DNA from: Streptomyces canus 299MFChir4.1
GTDB lineage: Bacteria > Actinomycetota > Actinomycetes > Streptomycetales > Streptomycetaceae
Direction: 5' to 3'
NCBI RefSeq assembly: GCF_000383615.1
Contig: NZ_KB911591.1
Span: forward strand, 62,001 to 126,000
Length of the DNA stretch: 64,000 bases
How positions within the stretch are numbered: position 1 is the stretch's first letter; each line of letters begins with the position of its first letter. The position numbers were made by a program, and so were the translations under genes. Positions 1 to 7,307 of this stretch are shown piece by piece. A model generated the notes under the pieces. The model searched no databases and had not been told where the DNA came from. It saw only the letters and a program-made list of their open reading frames with translations.

Positions 1-650
1 TCGATGCCGGGGCGCCGCAGGGGCTGGAGCGAGCCGTCCTCGAGACGCCGGTAGCGCATGACGACGTGGTTCCAGATCTCCACCCAGCGCGGGTCTGTGG
101 TGGGGGTGCCCCGGGGCGGGGTGCCGCCGGTCCACACGAAGATCTCCGAGTCGGGTCCGCACGGGCCGACCGGGCCGTTGGACCACCAGTTGTCCTCCCG
201 GGTGAGCTCCACGGGGACCTCAAGCTCCTCCCAGGTGCGCAGGGACTCCAGGTCGGGGCCCACCTGCTCGTCACCACCGAAGACCGTGACGTGGAGGCGC
301 TCGCGGGGGATGCCGAAGCCGTCCCGGAGCAGTTCGTACCCCCAGCGGAGGCTCTGCGGGTGGCCGTAGTCGCCGAGCGACCACGAGCCGAGCATCTCGA
401 ACACCGTCAGGTGCGTGGAGTCACCGACCTCGTCGAGATCGGTGGTCCGCAGACAGCGCTGCACATTGACGAGGCGGCGGCCCCGCGGATGCGGGCGGCC
501 CTCCAGGAAGGGGGTGAGCGGATGCATGCCCGAGGTGGTGAACAGCACCGGGTCGCCCGGCGGTGGCAGCAGCGTGCTGCCCGTGATCAGGTGGTGTCCG
601 CGCTCGCGGTAGAAATCGGTGAAGACGCGTACGGTCCGGTCCGTGTCCAT
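1..650 (-). CDS. Alanyl-tRNA synthetase-like protein, catalytic domain (3' end beyond window)
   Basis: About 216 N-terminal residues are visible, starting at an ATG (MDTDRTVRVF...) and running off the left edge. The layout follows the class II AlaRS catalytic core: a FTDFYRERGH opening helix, a TSGMHPLTPFLEG stretch like the motif 2 region, VNVQRCLRTTDLDEVG, FEMLGSWSLGDY, and NGPVGPCGPDSEIF. AlaRS activates alanine and loads tRNA-Ala. The sequence is divergent from what I expect of the housekeeping streptomycete AlaRS (for example FEMLGSWSLGDY for FFQMCGNFSFGDY), so it may be a second, specialised or stand-alone paralogue. Whether editing and C-Ala domains follow cannot be seen here. Confidence 0.8.
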   Translation of the reverse strand, partial: MDTDRTVRVFTDFYRERGHHLITGSTLLPPPGDPVLFTTSGMHPLTPFLEGRPHPRGRRLVNVQRCLRTTDLDEVGDSTHLTVFEMLGSWSLGDYGHPQSLRWGYELLRDGFGIPRERLHVTVFGGDEQVGPDLESLRTWEELEVPVELTREDNWWSNGPVGPCGPDSEIFVWTGGTPPRGTPTTDPRWVEIWNHVVMRYRRLEDGSLQPLRRPGI

Positions 651-888
651 GGTGGTGGTCCTTCGGTCTCATGGGAGCCGGAAACGACCACGGGAACAGC
701 GCGACCAGAGGTCCCGCACCGGCGGTCCGTTTCCGGCCGCCGGGGGAGAGGGGGAGGTCAGGCGTCGGCAGCCGGCGAGCTGGTCGCTCGCGCGGCTGCG
801 GTGTGGGTACGGCTGGTGACCTCCATGCGATCAACGGTACGCACAGGGTCTCCGGCCGTCACGCCGTTTTCCCGGAGGGGGCGCCGCC

Positions 889-1230
889 TCAGCACTCGCA
901 CCGCTGTTCCGGCCGTACGAGCGCCCGGCCCCCGTGTGCCGCGTGCGCCTCGACCAGCGCCCCGCGCAGCGCCCGGCGGATCTCCGCGGGCAGAGCGCCG
1001 ACGTTAGGCCAGCGCACGACGTGCCGGGCGACGTCCCGCAGTTTGGTGTTGGTGTGCTGGGACACGGTCCTGAGGACCTCCCACCCCTGCTCGGGGCGGA
1101 GGCCGCTGAGGGCCAGGACGACACCGATCGCCTGATCGACGACGGCGTGCGAGACAAGGGCCTGCCGGAGCTGGGCGGTTTCCGCCTGGAGTTCCTCGAT
1201 CTTCTCAATCAGCTCTTCGTGTTGCGTCAT
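889..1230 (-). CDS. ANTAR-domain protein
   Basis: 113 residues. An N-terminal heptad-like helix (MTQHEELIEKIEELQAE) precedes an ANTAR domain (about residues 30-75, AVVDQAIGVVLALSGLRPEQ then a WEVLRTVSQHTN helix). ANTAR domains bind RNA hairpins and act as antiterminators. No sensor domain is attached, so it would depend on a partner or act alone. The ATG at 1230 is chosen because it directly precedes the coiled helix and has purine-rich sequence upstream; the frame stays open further but with unlikely composition. It lies between the AlaRS-like gene (same strand, about 240 bases downstream) and a divergent AraC regulator. Confidence 0.82.
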   Translation of the reverse strand: MTQHEELIEKIEELQAETAQLRQALVSHAVVDQAIGVVLALSGLRPEQGWEVLRTVSQHTNTKLRDVARHVVRWPNVGALPAEIRRALRGALVEAHAAHGGRALVRPEQRCEC

Positions 1231-1436
1231 GCACCGCCCTGTCGCCCTCTCCCCCTCTTGCCCGGCGACTCCTGCGGACGCCGTCCGTCCAGCCTGCCCG
1301 TCCCCTGCCGTCACTGACGAGCCGGCGGACGCACACCTTGTGACCTGGCAGGACAGAAAACGAAACGCGAGCGGCAGCATCGCGACATTCGAGGGTATGT
1401 GCGAATGACGAGCAGAGAACGGGAGGCCCTGGCGCG

Positions 1437-2396
1437 ATGGAGACGCTGACGTTCGACAGCGACGATCTGGACCGGACCGAGGAGTTCCTCAGTCACGCCT
1501 ACGCGAAGATGCGCATCGGCAACGGCACCCCGGACAGCAGCCGGGCGCGGATCCACCGCAGCGCCATCGACTCGGTCAGCGTCGACGAGCTCGACCTGGA
1601 CTTCGACATGAGCTACGCCGTCACCCCGCTGGGCCGGATCTGCCTGTGCCTGGTCCACGAGGGCACCATCGAGGACCACGTCTACCAAGGCGTCTCGGAC
1701 TCCTTCGGCCCCGGTGACGTGGTGTCCTTCGCGCCGCCCGAGCTGTCCTACGCGGGCCGTGTCCACGCGGCCCGCTACAACATCACCATGCTGGACCCCG
1801 ACCTGCTCAGCCAGGTCGCGGCGACCGCGGACACCCGGAGCCCCGAACCGGTCCGGCTCACCGGGCACCGGCCGCTGAGCCCCGCCGCGGGGGACCGGCT
1901 GCGGTCGACCATCCGCTATGTCCAGGACCACGTCCTCGCGGACGCCGCCGTCGCCGACCAGCCGCTCGTGGCCTCCACGGCCGCCCAGCACCTGGCCGCG
2001 ACCGTCCTGGCCACCTTCCCCCACACCGCGTCCACCGACCCCACCGGTGCCGACCGCCGGGACGCCCACCCCGCCGCCCTGCGCCGCGCCCTCGCCTACA
2101 TCGACGACCACGCCGACCGCCCCCTCACCGTCGCCCAGATCGCGGAGGCGGCCCACATCAGCGTCCGCGCGCTCCAGTACGCCTTCCGCCGGCACCTGGA
2201 CAGCACCCCGCTCGCGTACCTGCGTCAGGTCCGCCTGTCCCACGCCCACGACGAGCTGGCGGCGGCCGACCCCGAGGACGGCAGCACGGTCACCGACATC
2301 GCCGCCCGCTGGGGCTTCTACCACCCGGGCCGCTTCGCCACTCTGTACCGGCACGCCTACGACCGCACACCGCGCCGTACCCTGCGCGACGGCTGA
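1437..2396 (+). CDS. AraC-family transcriptional regulator
   Basis: 319 residues. The N-terminal 200 residues resemble the AraC-binding-like ligand domain; the C-terminal 100 carry two helix-turn-helix motifs (LTVAQIAEAAHISVRALQYA and TDIAARWGFYHPGRFATLYR), ending in the usual AraC signature region. It is a DNA-binding activator or repressor in the cytoplasm. A GGGAGG lies about 10 bases before the ATG. It is divergent from the ANTAR gene and 110 bases upstream of a secreted hydrolase gene, which it might control; an inverted repeat sits just before that gene. Confidence 0.9.
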   Translation: METLTFDSDDLDRTEEFLSHAYAKMRIGNGTPDSSRARIHRSAIDSVSVDELDLDFDMSYAVTPLGRICLCLVHEGTIEDHVYQGVSDSFGPGDVVSFAPPELSYAGRVHAARYNITMLDPDLLSQVAATADTRSPEPVRLTGHRPLSPAAGDRLRSTIRYVQDHVLADAAVADQPLVASTAAQHLAATVLATFPHTASTDPTGADRRDAHPAALRRALAYIDDHADRPLTVAQIAEAAHISVRALQYAFRRHLDSTPLAYLRQVRLSHAHDELAAADPEDGSTVTDIAARWGFYHPGRFATLYRHAYDRTPRRTLRDG

Positions 2397-2469
2397 CGTC
2401 CGCTCAGCGGCGGGTGATCTGCGGCTGGTGACAAAGCGCCCACCGGGCCCTGCGTTCTTGTGAGCAACC

Positions 2470-2499
2470 CCGTAGGGCATGGCCCTCGCCGCCCTACGG
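2470..2499 (+). promoter_or_regulatory. Inverted repeat directly before the secreted hydrolase start
   Basis: Perfect 9-base arms CCGTAGGGC (2470-2478) and GCCCTACGG (2491-2499) with a 12-base loop end seven bases before the ATG at 2507. No Shine-Dalgarno sequence is visible in that gap. It could be an operator or an RNA hairpin affecting translation of the hydrolase. The function is inferred. Confidence 0.4.
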
Positions 2500-2506
2500 T
2501 CCCAGC

Positions 2507-4219
2507 ATGAACACGAGTCGCAGCACAGGAAGCAGAGGGCGCATCGCCGCGCTGGCGGTGCTGCTCACCACCGGGGCGCTTACCGTGTCGGCCCCCGACG
2601 CCCAGGCAGACAGCGCGAGAACCGAGACGGCCGTGGCCACGAGCGCCGGTGTCACCGAGAGCGTGGTGCGGGTGAAAGCCCCCCTGCCGGCGTCCTTCGG
2701 CGCCCGTCCCGCGGCGTGCGACTGGCTGTCGTACCTGCGCTACCGGTCCTCGTCGGGCCCCGCCGCCTCGGCCGACGCCGACCGGGTCCTGGTCGCCCAG
2801 CCGGGCATCCTGGAAGGCGCCGGAGCCTTCGACAGCGTCGCCCGCAACACCGTGACGCGCGCCGCCGAGCAGGGCCGGCACATCGAGTTCTGGGCCCTGG
2901 ACCGCCGCTCCAACTGCCTGGAGGACCGCACCGGCATCGCCTCCGGCGACCAGCACACCGCCGTCGACTACTACTACCGCGGCAAGAAGGTCGAGGGGCG
3001 CACCTTCGCCGGGTTCGTCGGCAACGACAAGCTCGGCTGGATGGCCAAGCTCGGCATCGAGCAGACCGTACGCGACGAATTCGACCTCCTTGCGGCCGAG
3101 TTGCCCGACCAGCGCGTGCGCAAGGACAAGGTGCTGTGTGGCGGCCACTCGCTCGGCGGTGTGATCACCGGCTACTTCGCCGCCGCCGACTTCGACGGCG
3201 ACCCCGCCACCACCGCCGACGCCGGACACCGTCAGTGCGCCGGCTGGTTCGCCCTCGACACCACTGTCTCCACCTCGCTCGGCGACCTGAGCGGCAGTAT
3301 CCCGGACGACACCAACCTGCCCGACGTGGGCCTCGGTTACGGCGTCGTGCAGGCCGGACTCGACAGCGGAGTGCTCCCGCGCTCGCTGTCCGCGCCCGTC
3401 CTGCTCAACCCCGAGACGATGACCCTGCTCGCCATCGCGGGCGTGGGCGCCCTTCAGGATCCGGCCGGCGAGGCCGACCTGCCGGGCTATCTGCCCGCCA
3501 ACACCAACATCGAGGCCACCAACCGCTTCCTGTTCTCCAAGGACACCGCCACCTTCCTCACCGGCTCACCCGCGGTGAAGGACTTCCGGCTCACCAACCA
3601 GGCGGTCCTCGGCTCGCTGATGGACGACCAGTCCGTACCGCTCGCCTTCCTCCAGAGCAGCGTGGGCTTCTTCGACGGCGGGCCGATCACCGACAAGAAC
3701 TTCCCCGCGGCCAACGGGAGTTCGTCGCAACCGGGTCTCTTCGGCACGGAGTACAAGGCCATCCCGGCCGTGCCCCATGGCCCGCTCTACACCTGGCGGA
3801 ACCGGGACCGGGTCGGCGATCCGGACGACCCCGGGTACCGGTCCTCGGACGGGACGCCGTTCACCGCCGCGGGCAAGGAGGTCACCGACATCCAGGAGCT
3901 GGCCCGCAGCATGGCCGCACAGCCGCTGGACTTCACCGAGCAGTACTTCCCGACCAAACTCGTCACCGACCTCGAACTGGCCGGCTCCCCGCAGGTGAAG
4001 CGGCTCGTCGTGCACCCGGACGGGCTCACCGCCAACCCGACGCTGACGGTCCTCGCGGGCGACGGACTGCTCGCCGGCCGTGTCCCCGCCGACCTGCACC
4101 CCGTGGTCGCGGACGGGTACCAGCACCTCGACGTGCTGACGGCGGCGCCGGTCCAGAACAACGGCCGGCCCGAGCCGGTGTCCACCGCCCTCACGGAGTT
4201 CGCCCGCACACCTCGATAG
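2507..4219 (+). CDS. Secreted alpha/beta-hydrolase (lipase-like)
   Basis: 570 residues. It starts with a Sec signal peptide (basic MNTSRSTGSRGRIAA, hydrophobic stretch, APDAQADS cleavage region near residue 35). A GGHSLGGVITGYF motif near residue 220 is the nucleophile elbow of an alpha/beta-hydrolase lipase or esterase; acid and histidine partners are expected toward the C-terminus but were not assigned. The body is longer than typical lipases and the substrate is unknown. It probably acts outside the cell. Its 3' end faces the cutinase gene across a shared hairpin terminator. Confidence 0.75.
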   Translation: MNTSRSTGSRGRIAALAVLLTTGALTVSAPDAQADSARTETAVATSAGVTESVVRVKAPLPASFGARPAACDWLSYLRYRSSSGPAASADADRVLVAQPGILEGAGAFDSVARNTVTRAAEQGRHIEFWALDRRSNCLEDRTGIASGDQHTAVDYYYRGKKVEGRTFAGFVGNDKLGWMAKLGIEQTVRDEFDLLAAELPDQRVRKDKVLCGGHSLGGVITGYFAAADFDGDPATTADAGHRQCAGWFALDTTVSTSLGDLSGSIPDDTNLPDVGLGYGVVQAGLDSGVLPRSLSAPVLLNPETMTLLAIAGVGALQDPAGEADLPGYLPANTNIEATNRFLFSKDTATFLTGSPAVKDFRLTNQAVLGSLMDDQSVPLAFLQSSVGFFDGGPITDKNFPAANGSSSQPGLFGTEYKAIPAVPHGPLYTWRNRDRVGDPDDPGYRSSDGTPFTAAGKEVTDIQELARSMAAQPLDFTEQYFPTKLVTDLELAGSPQVKRLVVHPDGLTANPTLTVLAGDGLLAGRVPADLHPVVADGYQHLDVLTAAPVQNNGRPEPVSTALTEFARTPR

Positions 4220-4227
4220 CCCCCACA

Positions 4228-4270
4228 AGAGGGCAGGGCCCAGGAGGAGTTCCCCCGGGCCCTTCCCTCT
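4228..4270. terminator. Bidirectional hairpin terminator between convergent hydrolase and cutinase genes
   Basis: Inverted repeat with 14-base arms and one mismatch: AGAGGGCAGGGCCC (4228-4241) against GGGCCCTTCCCTCT (4257-4270), loop of 15 bases. It lies in the 64-base gap between two converging stop codons. There is no T-run, as is usual in high-GC actinomycetes. Confidence 0.65.
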
Positions 4271-4283
4271 GCCGTGGATCCGG

Positions 4284-4925
4284 TCAGACCTTGCCTGCGG
4301 CGAAGGTCGCCGCCGCGTCGGCGTTCGCCGTGTAACCGAGGTGCGCCAGCGTGTCGTTGCCGCCCGCCTCGCACACCGGGTCACCCTTGGCGCAGAAGTC
4401 GATGGTGCGGCTCTGGTACGTGCCGGTGACGCTCTTGCCGATCGCCCGGATCGGGTTGCCGAACAGCAGCACCGCGGCCACCCGTGACTCCAGCGCCGCC
4501 GGAATGGTCGCCACGATGGGGCTGCCGACCACCGCACCCGCGCTGCTGATACCGATGGAGTTGTCGACGACGTTCGCGCCCTGCGAATAGCCGACCAGAA
4601 TGAAACGCTGATTCGGACAGGCGGCCGCCTGGCTGTTCACATGGTTCACCAGATCGGCGTTGCCCTGCGCGGCCGACGTCAGGGAGAGGTCCGCGGGGTA
4701 GTTCACCTTGTAGCCGGTCAGACTCCGGCCGGTGATTTTCTTCTGCAGCGCGGAGTACACCGGGTCGCCGACGATGAGGCCGAGCGCGCCCGGCTCGAAC
4801 GTGCCGCGAGCGGCGACGACATCGATGTCCGAGCAGGCCGCGGCGGCTGCCGGTGGCGCCGAGAGGGTGGTCACACCGGCCCCGCCGACCAGCGAGAGCG
4901 CGGCGAGGTACAAGCGAATGCGCAT
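4284..4925 (-). CDS. Secreted cutinase-family serine esterase
   Basis: 213 residues. A Sec signal peptide (MRIRLYLAALSLVGGAG..., cleavage near PPAAAAA) is followed by the cutinase fold: CSDIDVVAARGTFEP, the catalytic GYSQGANVVD elbow, and a C-terminal DPVCEAGGNDTLAHLGY region holding the Asp and His candidates. Cysteines before the nucleophile (AACPNQ) and in FCAKGDPVC are placed as in disulfide-bonded cutinases. Cutinases hydrolyse cutin and other esters; in mycobacteria a family member (Rv3802c) sits in the mycolate locus as a phospholipase/thioesterase. A good Shine-Dalgarno (AAAGGA) precedes the ATG. It is the last gene of the minus-strand lipid block. Confidence 0.88.
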   Translation of the reverse strand: MRIRLYLAALSLVGGAGVTTLSAPPAAAAACSDIDVVAARGTFEPGALGLIVGDPVYSALQKKITGRSLTGYKVNYPADLSLTSAAQGNADLVNHVNSQAAACPNQRFILVGYSQGANVVDNSIGISSAGAVVGSPIVATIPAALESRVAAVLLFGNPIRAIGKSVTGTYQSRTIDFCAKGDPVCEAGGNDTLAHLGYTANADAAATFAAGKV

Positions 4926-5006
4926 GGGGGGATCCTTTGAGGGTGGGGCGTGTGAAACGCCTGTGGAAAGGATGTCCCGAACGTATTCGCTGGACCATTG
5001 CCGGTG

Positions 5007-6239
5007 TTATGGACGGGAATTCAGGAATTCCTCGTTCTTTTGTACGTTGGTGAGTGCCAGAATGAGATCAAGGCGGGAACCGGGATCGTGCAGGGCGTCA
5101 CCGAAGACCTTCTCCAGCTGACGCAGCCGATAACGCACCGTCTGCGGATGGACATGGAGCCGGGCGGCGACGTCGGGCACGTTGCTGCCGCTGAGCAGCC
5201 ATGCCAGCAGCGTCTCGGCGAGCCGCTCGCGCTGCCCCTCCGACACCGTGTCGAGCGGTGCGAGGGCCCGCGCCCGCAGCTGGTCGAGCATCGGCTCGTC
5301 GCTGTGCAGCAGCAGGGTCGACAGGTGATCCGCGCAGTGCACGACGCCCTGCCGCGGGAGGATCCCACGGCCCATTAACCCCAGTGCCCGGGAGGCCCAG
5401 CGCAGCGACCGGGCGGCCTCTTCGAGAGGCACCGTCGGCCCGATCGCGGCCGGCCGCCCGCGCAGCGCGAGGCTGAACGCCCGCCCGCCGAAACGCCCGG
5501 AGCCGTCCGGATCGGGTATCAGCATCCGCGGCGGCCGCGACTCCATGTCCACCAGCGCCCCCGCGGCGGCCAGCGGCCGGTCCTCCTCCCGCTGGTCCGG
5601 GGTGGCCGCGAGCGCGACGACCGCGACCTGCCTCGGCACCGACCACCGCGCGCCGTGCGCCAGGTGCTGCACGGCGGCCGGCGCGACCTGCCCGTCCCCG
5701 AGCAGCAGGTCCAGCAGACGTCTGCGCCGCCGCTCCAGCTCGTCCGTGTTCTGCGACCGGGCCTCGGAGTACCCGGCCGCCGCCGCCTCCGCGACCTCGT
5801 GCACGGTACGGAAGGCGAGCTCGCCCAGCGTCGTGATCACCGCGGAGTCCAGGCCGAGCTCCTCCGCCGTACGGCCCATCAGCCGCCAGGCGTGCAGCCC
5901 CCCGACCCGCAGCGCGGACTGCAGGGCGTCCAGACTGCGCCCCTCCAGGGCCTCGCCGCGCCCGAGTTCGTAGTACGTGGCGGCGATCGCGTCCCCGCGG
6001 CCGCGCGGGTCGGCGATGTGATCGACGAACAGGGTCAGCGCCTGCACCACACCGGCTCTGAGGTGTTCGCGGTAGGTGCCGTCGGCCGGGCGCGCGTACT
6101 CGGGGACCTGCCTGCGGACCTCCTCCTCGACTTCGTCGGCGACTTCCTCCAGCTGGGAACGGAGCACTTCGGCGAGGTCGGGCGGCACTTGGGCGGTGCC
6201 GAGGTTCTCCGGACCACCGTGCGGGAAGGGGGTGGCCAA
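5007..6239 (-). CDS. PucR/CdaR-type transcriptional regulator
   Basis: 410 residues from the chosen start. The N-terminal half is helical (PPDLAEVLRSQLEEVADEVE..., EEVRRQVPEYARP) as in the RsbRD-like sensor of this family; the centre is GGDEF-like; the C-terminus is the PucR HTH (LAETLLAWLLSGSNVPDVAA, LHVHPQTVRYRLRQLEKVFG). It should be a DNA-binding regulator. The start is a TTG at 6239, seven bases after AAAGGAGG; an upstream in-frame ATG at 6362 would overlap the esterase stop and add a low-complexity extension. It lies inside the lipid block between esterase and cutinase, so it is a natural candidate local regulator. Confidence 0.8.
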   Translation of the reverse strand: MATPFPHGGPENLGTAQVPPDLAEVLRSQLEEVADEVEEEVRRQVPEYARPADGTYREHLRAGVVQALTLFVDHIADPRGRGDAIAATYYELGRGEALEGRSLDALQSALRVGGLHAWRLMGRTAEELGLDSAVITTLGELAFRTVHEVAEAAAAGYSEARSQNTDELERRRRRLLDLLLGDGQVAPAAVQHLAHGARWSVPRQVAVVALAATPDQREEDRPLAAAGALVDMESRPPRMLIPDPDGSGRFGGRAFSLALRGRPAAIGPTVPLEEAARSLRWASRALGLMGRGILPRQGVVHCADHLSTLLLHSDEPMLDQLRARALAPLDTVSEGQRERLAETLLAWLLSGSNVPDVAARLHVHPQTVRYRLRQLEKVFGDALHDPGSRLDLILALTNVQKNEEFLNSRP

Positions 6240-6361
6240 CGGGGGCCCTCCTTTCACCCGGAAGCGGCTCACCCGCGGGCCGGTGCCCGTGGGCCGAGGG
6301 GTAAGTCCTGTGTTGGACGGACGTCCCCTGCGGTGCGTTCCGTGCCCCGACGGTACCGACA

Positions 6362-7285
6362 TCACTGCGGCACCCCCAGCCCCTGCGCAAGCATTGGCCA
6401 CGACGCGGTGAACTCCTGCTTCCAGTAGGCCCAGCTGTGCCCTCCTCCCGCGTAGTAGTGCGTGGTGACCGGGATGCGCAGCAGCGCGAGCGTGCCGGTG
6501 AAGCTGTGGGCGGAGGGCCACAGGGCGCTCTCCAGGGCCTCGGGGAGCCAGTCGCCCGTGCCCCCCGCCAGCCCGCTGCCGCTGGAGACGTACAGGGCGG
6601 TGCCGCGCAGCCCCGCCGCGCGGTCCCGCGGGTTGAAGTCGCGCCAGGTGAGCAGGTTCTGGAAGGGATTGCCCCACAGCGAGGTCGGCACCAGGTTCTC
6701 GCGGGCCACGATGGCGTCCACGAGGGTGGGCACACCGGGTGCCATGGTGTCGAGGATCCCGCTGTAGGAGGCGGCCGCGGTGAACGAGCCCGGGTGCCGT
6801 GCCGCGTGCGCCATGGCGCCGTAACCGCCGGTGGACACCCCCGCGACGACCCGTACGCCGGAGGCCCGGTAGTCGCGGGCGAGCAGGGCCGGCACCTCCT
6901 GCAGCTGGAAGGTCTCGTAGTCGGGGCCGCTGCGCCAGGCGGTGGGAATGCCGGTGGGCCCCGCGTCGGGCATCGCCACGATCAGGTTCCGGCCCTCGGT
7001 GAAGGCCTCGATGTCCGTCTCGCGGGTCCAGGACGTGTAGTCGTCGTGGGCGCCGTGCAGCAGGTACAGCACGGGGTAGGTGCGGGTGGGCTCCGCGTCG
7101 AACCCCGACGGCAGGATCAGCCGCACCGGGGCGCTGCGGCCCAGCGCGGCGGAGGGCACGGACACGTCGAGGGTGCGTGACCCGAGCGCGGAGGCGGTCC
7201 GGGCGCCGAACAGGACGGCCAGACCGGCGCCGGCCGCGGCCTTGGTGACGGTACGTCGGGACACTCCGGTGGTGCGACGGTGCAT
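6362..7285 (-). CDS. Exported esterase, antigen 85 / esterase D-like fold
   Basis: 307 residues. It starts with a twin-arginine-type signal (SRRTVTKAAAGAGLAVLFG, then ARTASA). The mature part has YPVLYLLHGAHDDYTSW (oxyanion region), the nucleophile elbow GVSTGGYGAMA near residue 155, and a late YYAGGGHSWAYW holding the catalytic His candidate. This is the putative-esterase family that includes mycobacterial antigen 85 mycolyltransferases and tributyrin esterases. The gene begins 22 bases after the PKS stop with a GGAGAG site, so it is likely co-transcribed and might transfer or hydrolyse the PKS product outside the membrane (inference). Confidence 0.82.
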   Translation of the reverse strand: MHRRTTGVSRRTVTKAAAGAGLAVLFGARTASALGSRTLDVSVPSAALGRSAPVRLILPSGFDAEPTRTYPVLYLLHGAHDDYTSWTRETDIEAFTEGRNLIVAMPDAGPTGIPTAWRSGPDYETFQLQEVPALLARDYRASGVRVVAGVSTGGYGAMAHAARHPGSFTAAASYSGILDTMAPGVPTLVDAIVARENLVPTSLWGNPFQNLLTWRDFNPRDRAAGLRGTALYVSSGSGLAGGTGDWLPEALESALWPSAHSFTGTLALLRIPVTTHYYAGGGHSWAYWKQEFTASWPMLAQGLGVPQ

Positions 7286-7307
7286 GGCGGCTCTCCTCGG
7301 ATCACGT

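Noticed and set aside
66..1007. 313-residue plus-strand frame at the left edge
   Set aside because: Antisense to the AlaRS-like gene, whose motifs are plain on the minus strand.
2479..4335. 618-residue plus-strand frame overlapping the secreted hydrolase
   Set aside because: Arg/Pro-rich out-of-frame reading of the hydrolase gene; the other frame has the signal peptide and GGHSLGG.
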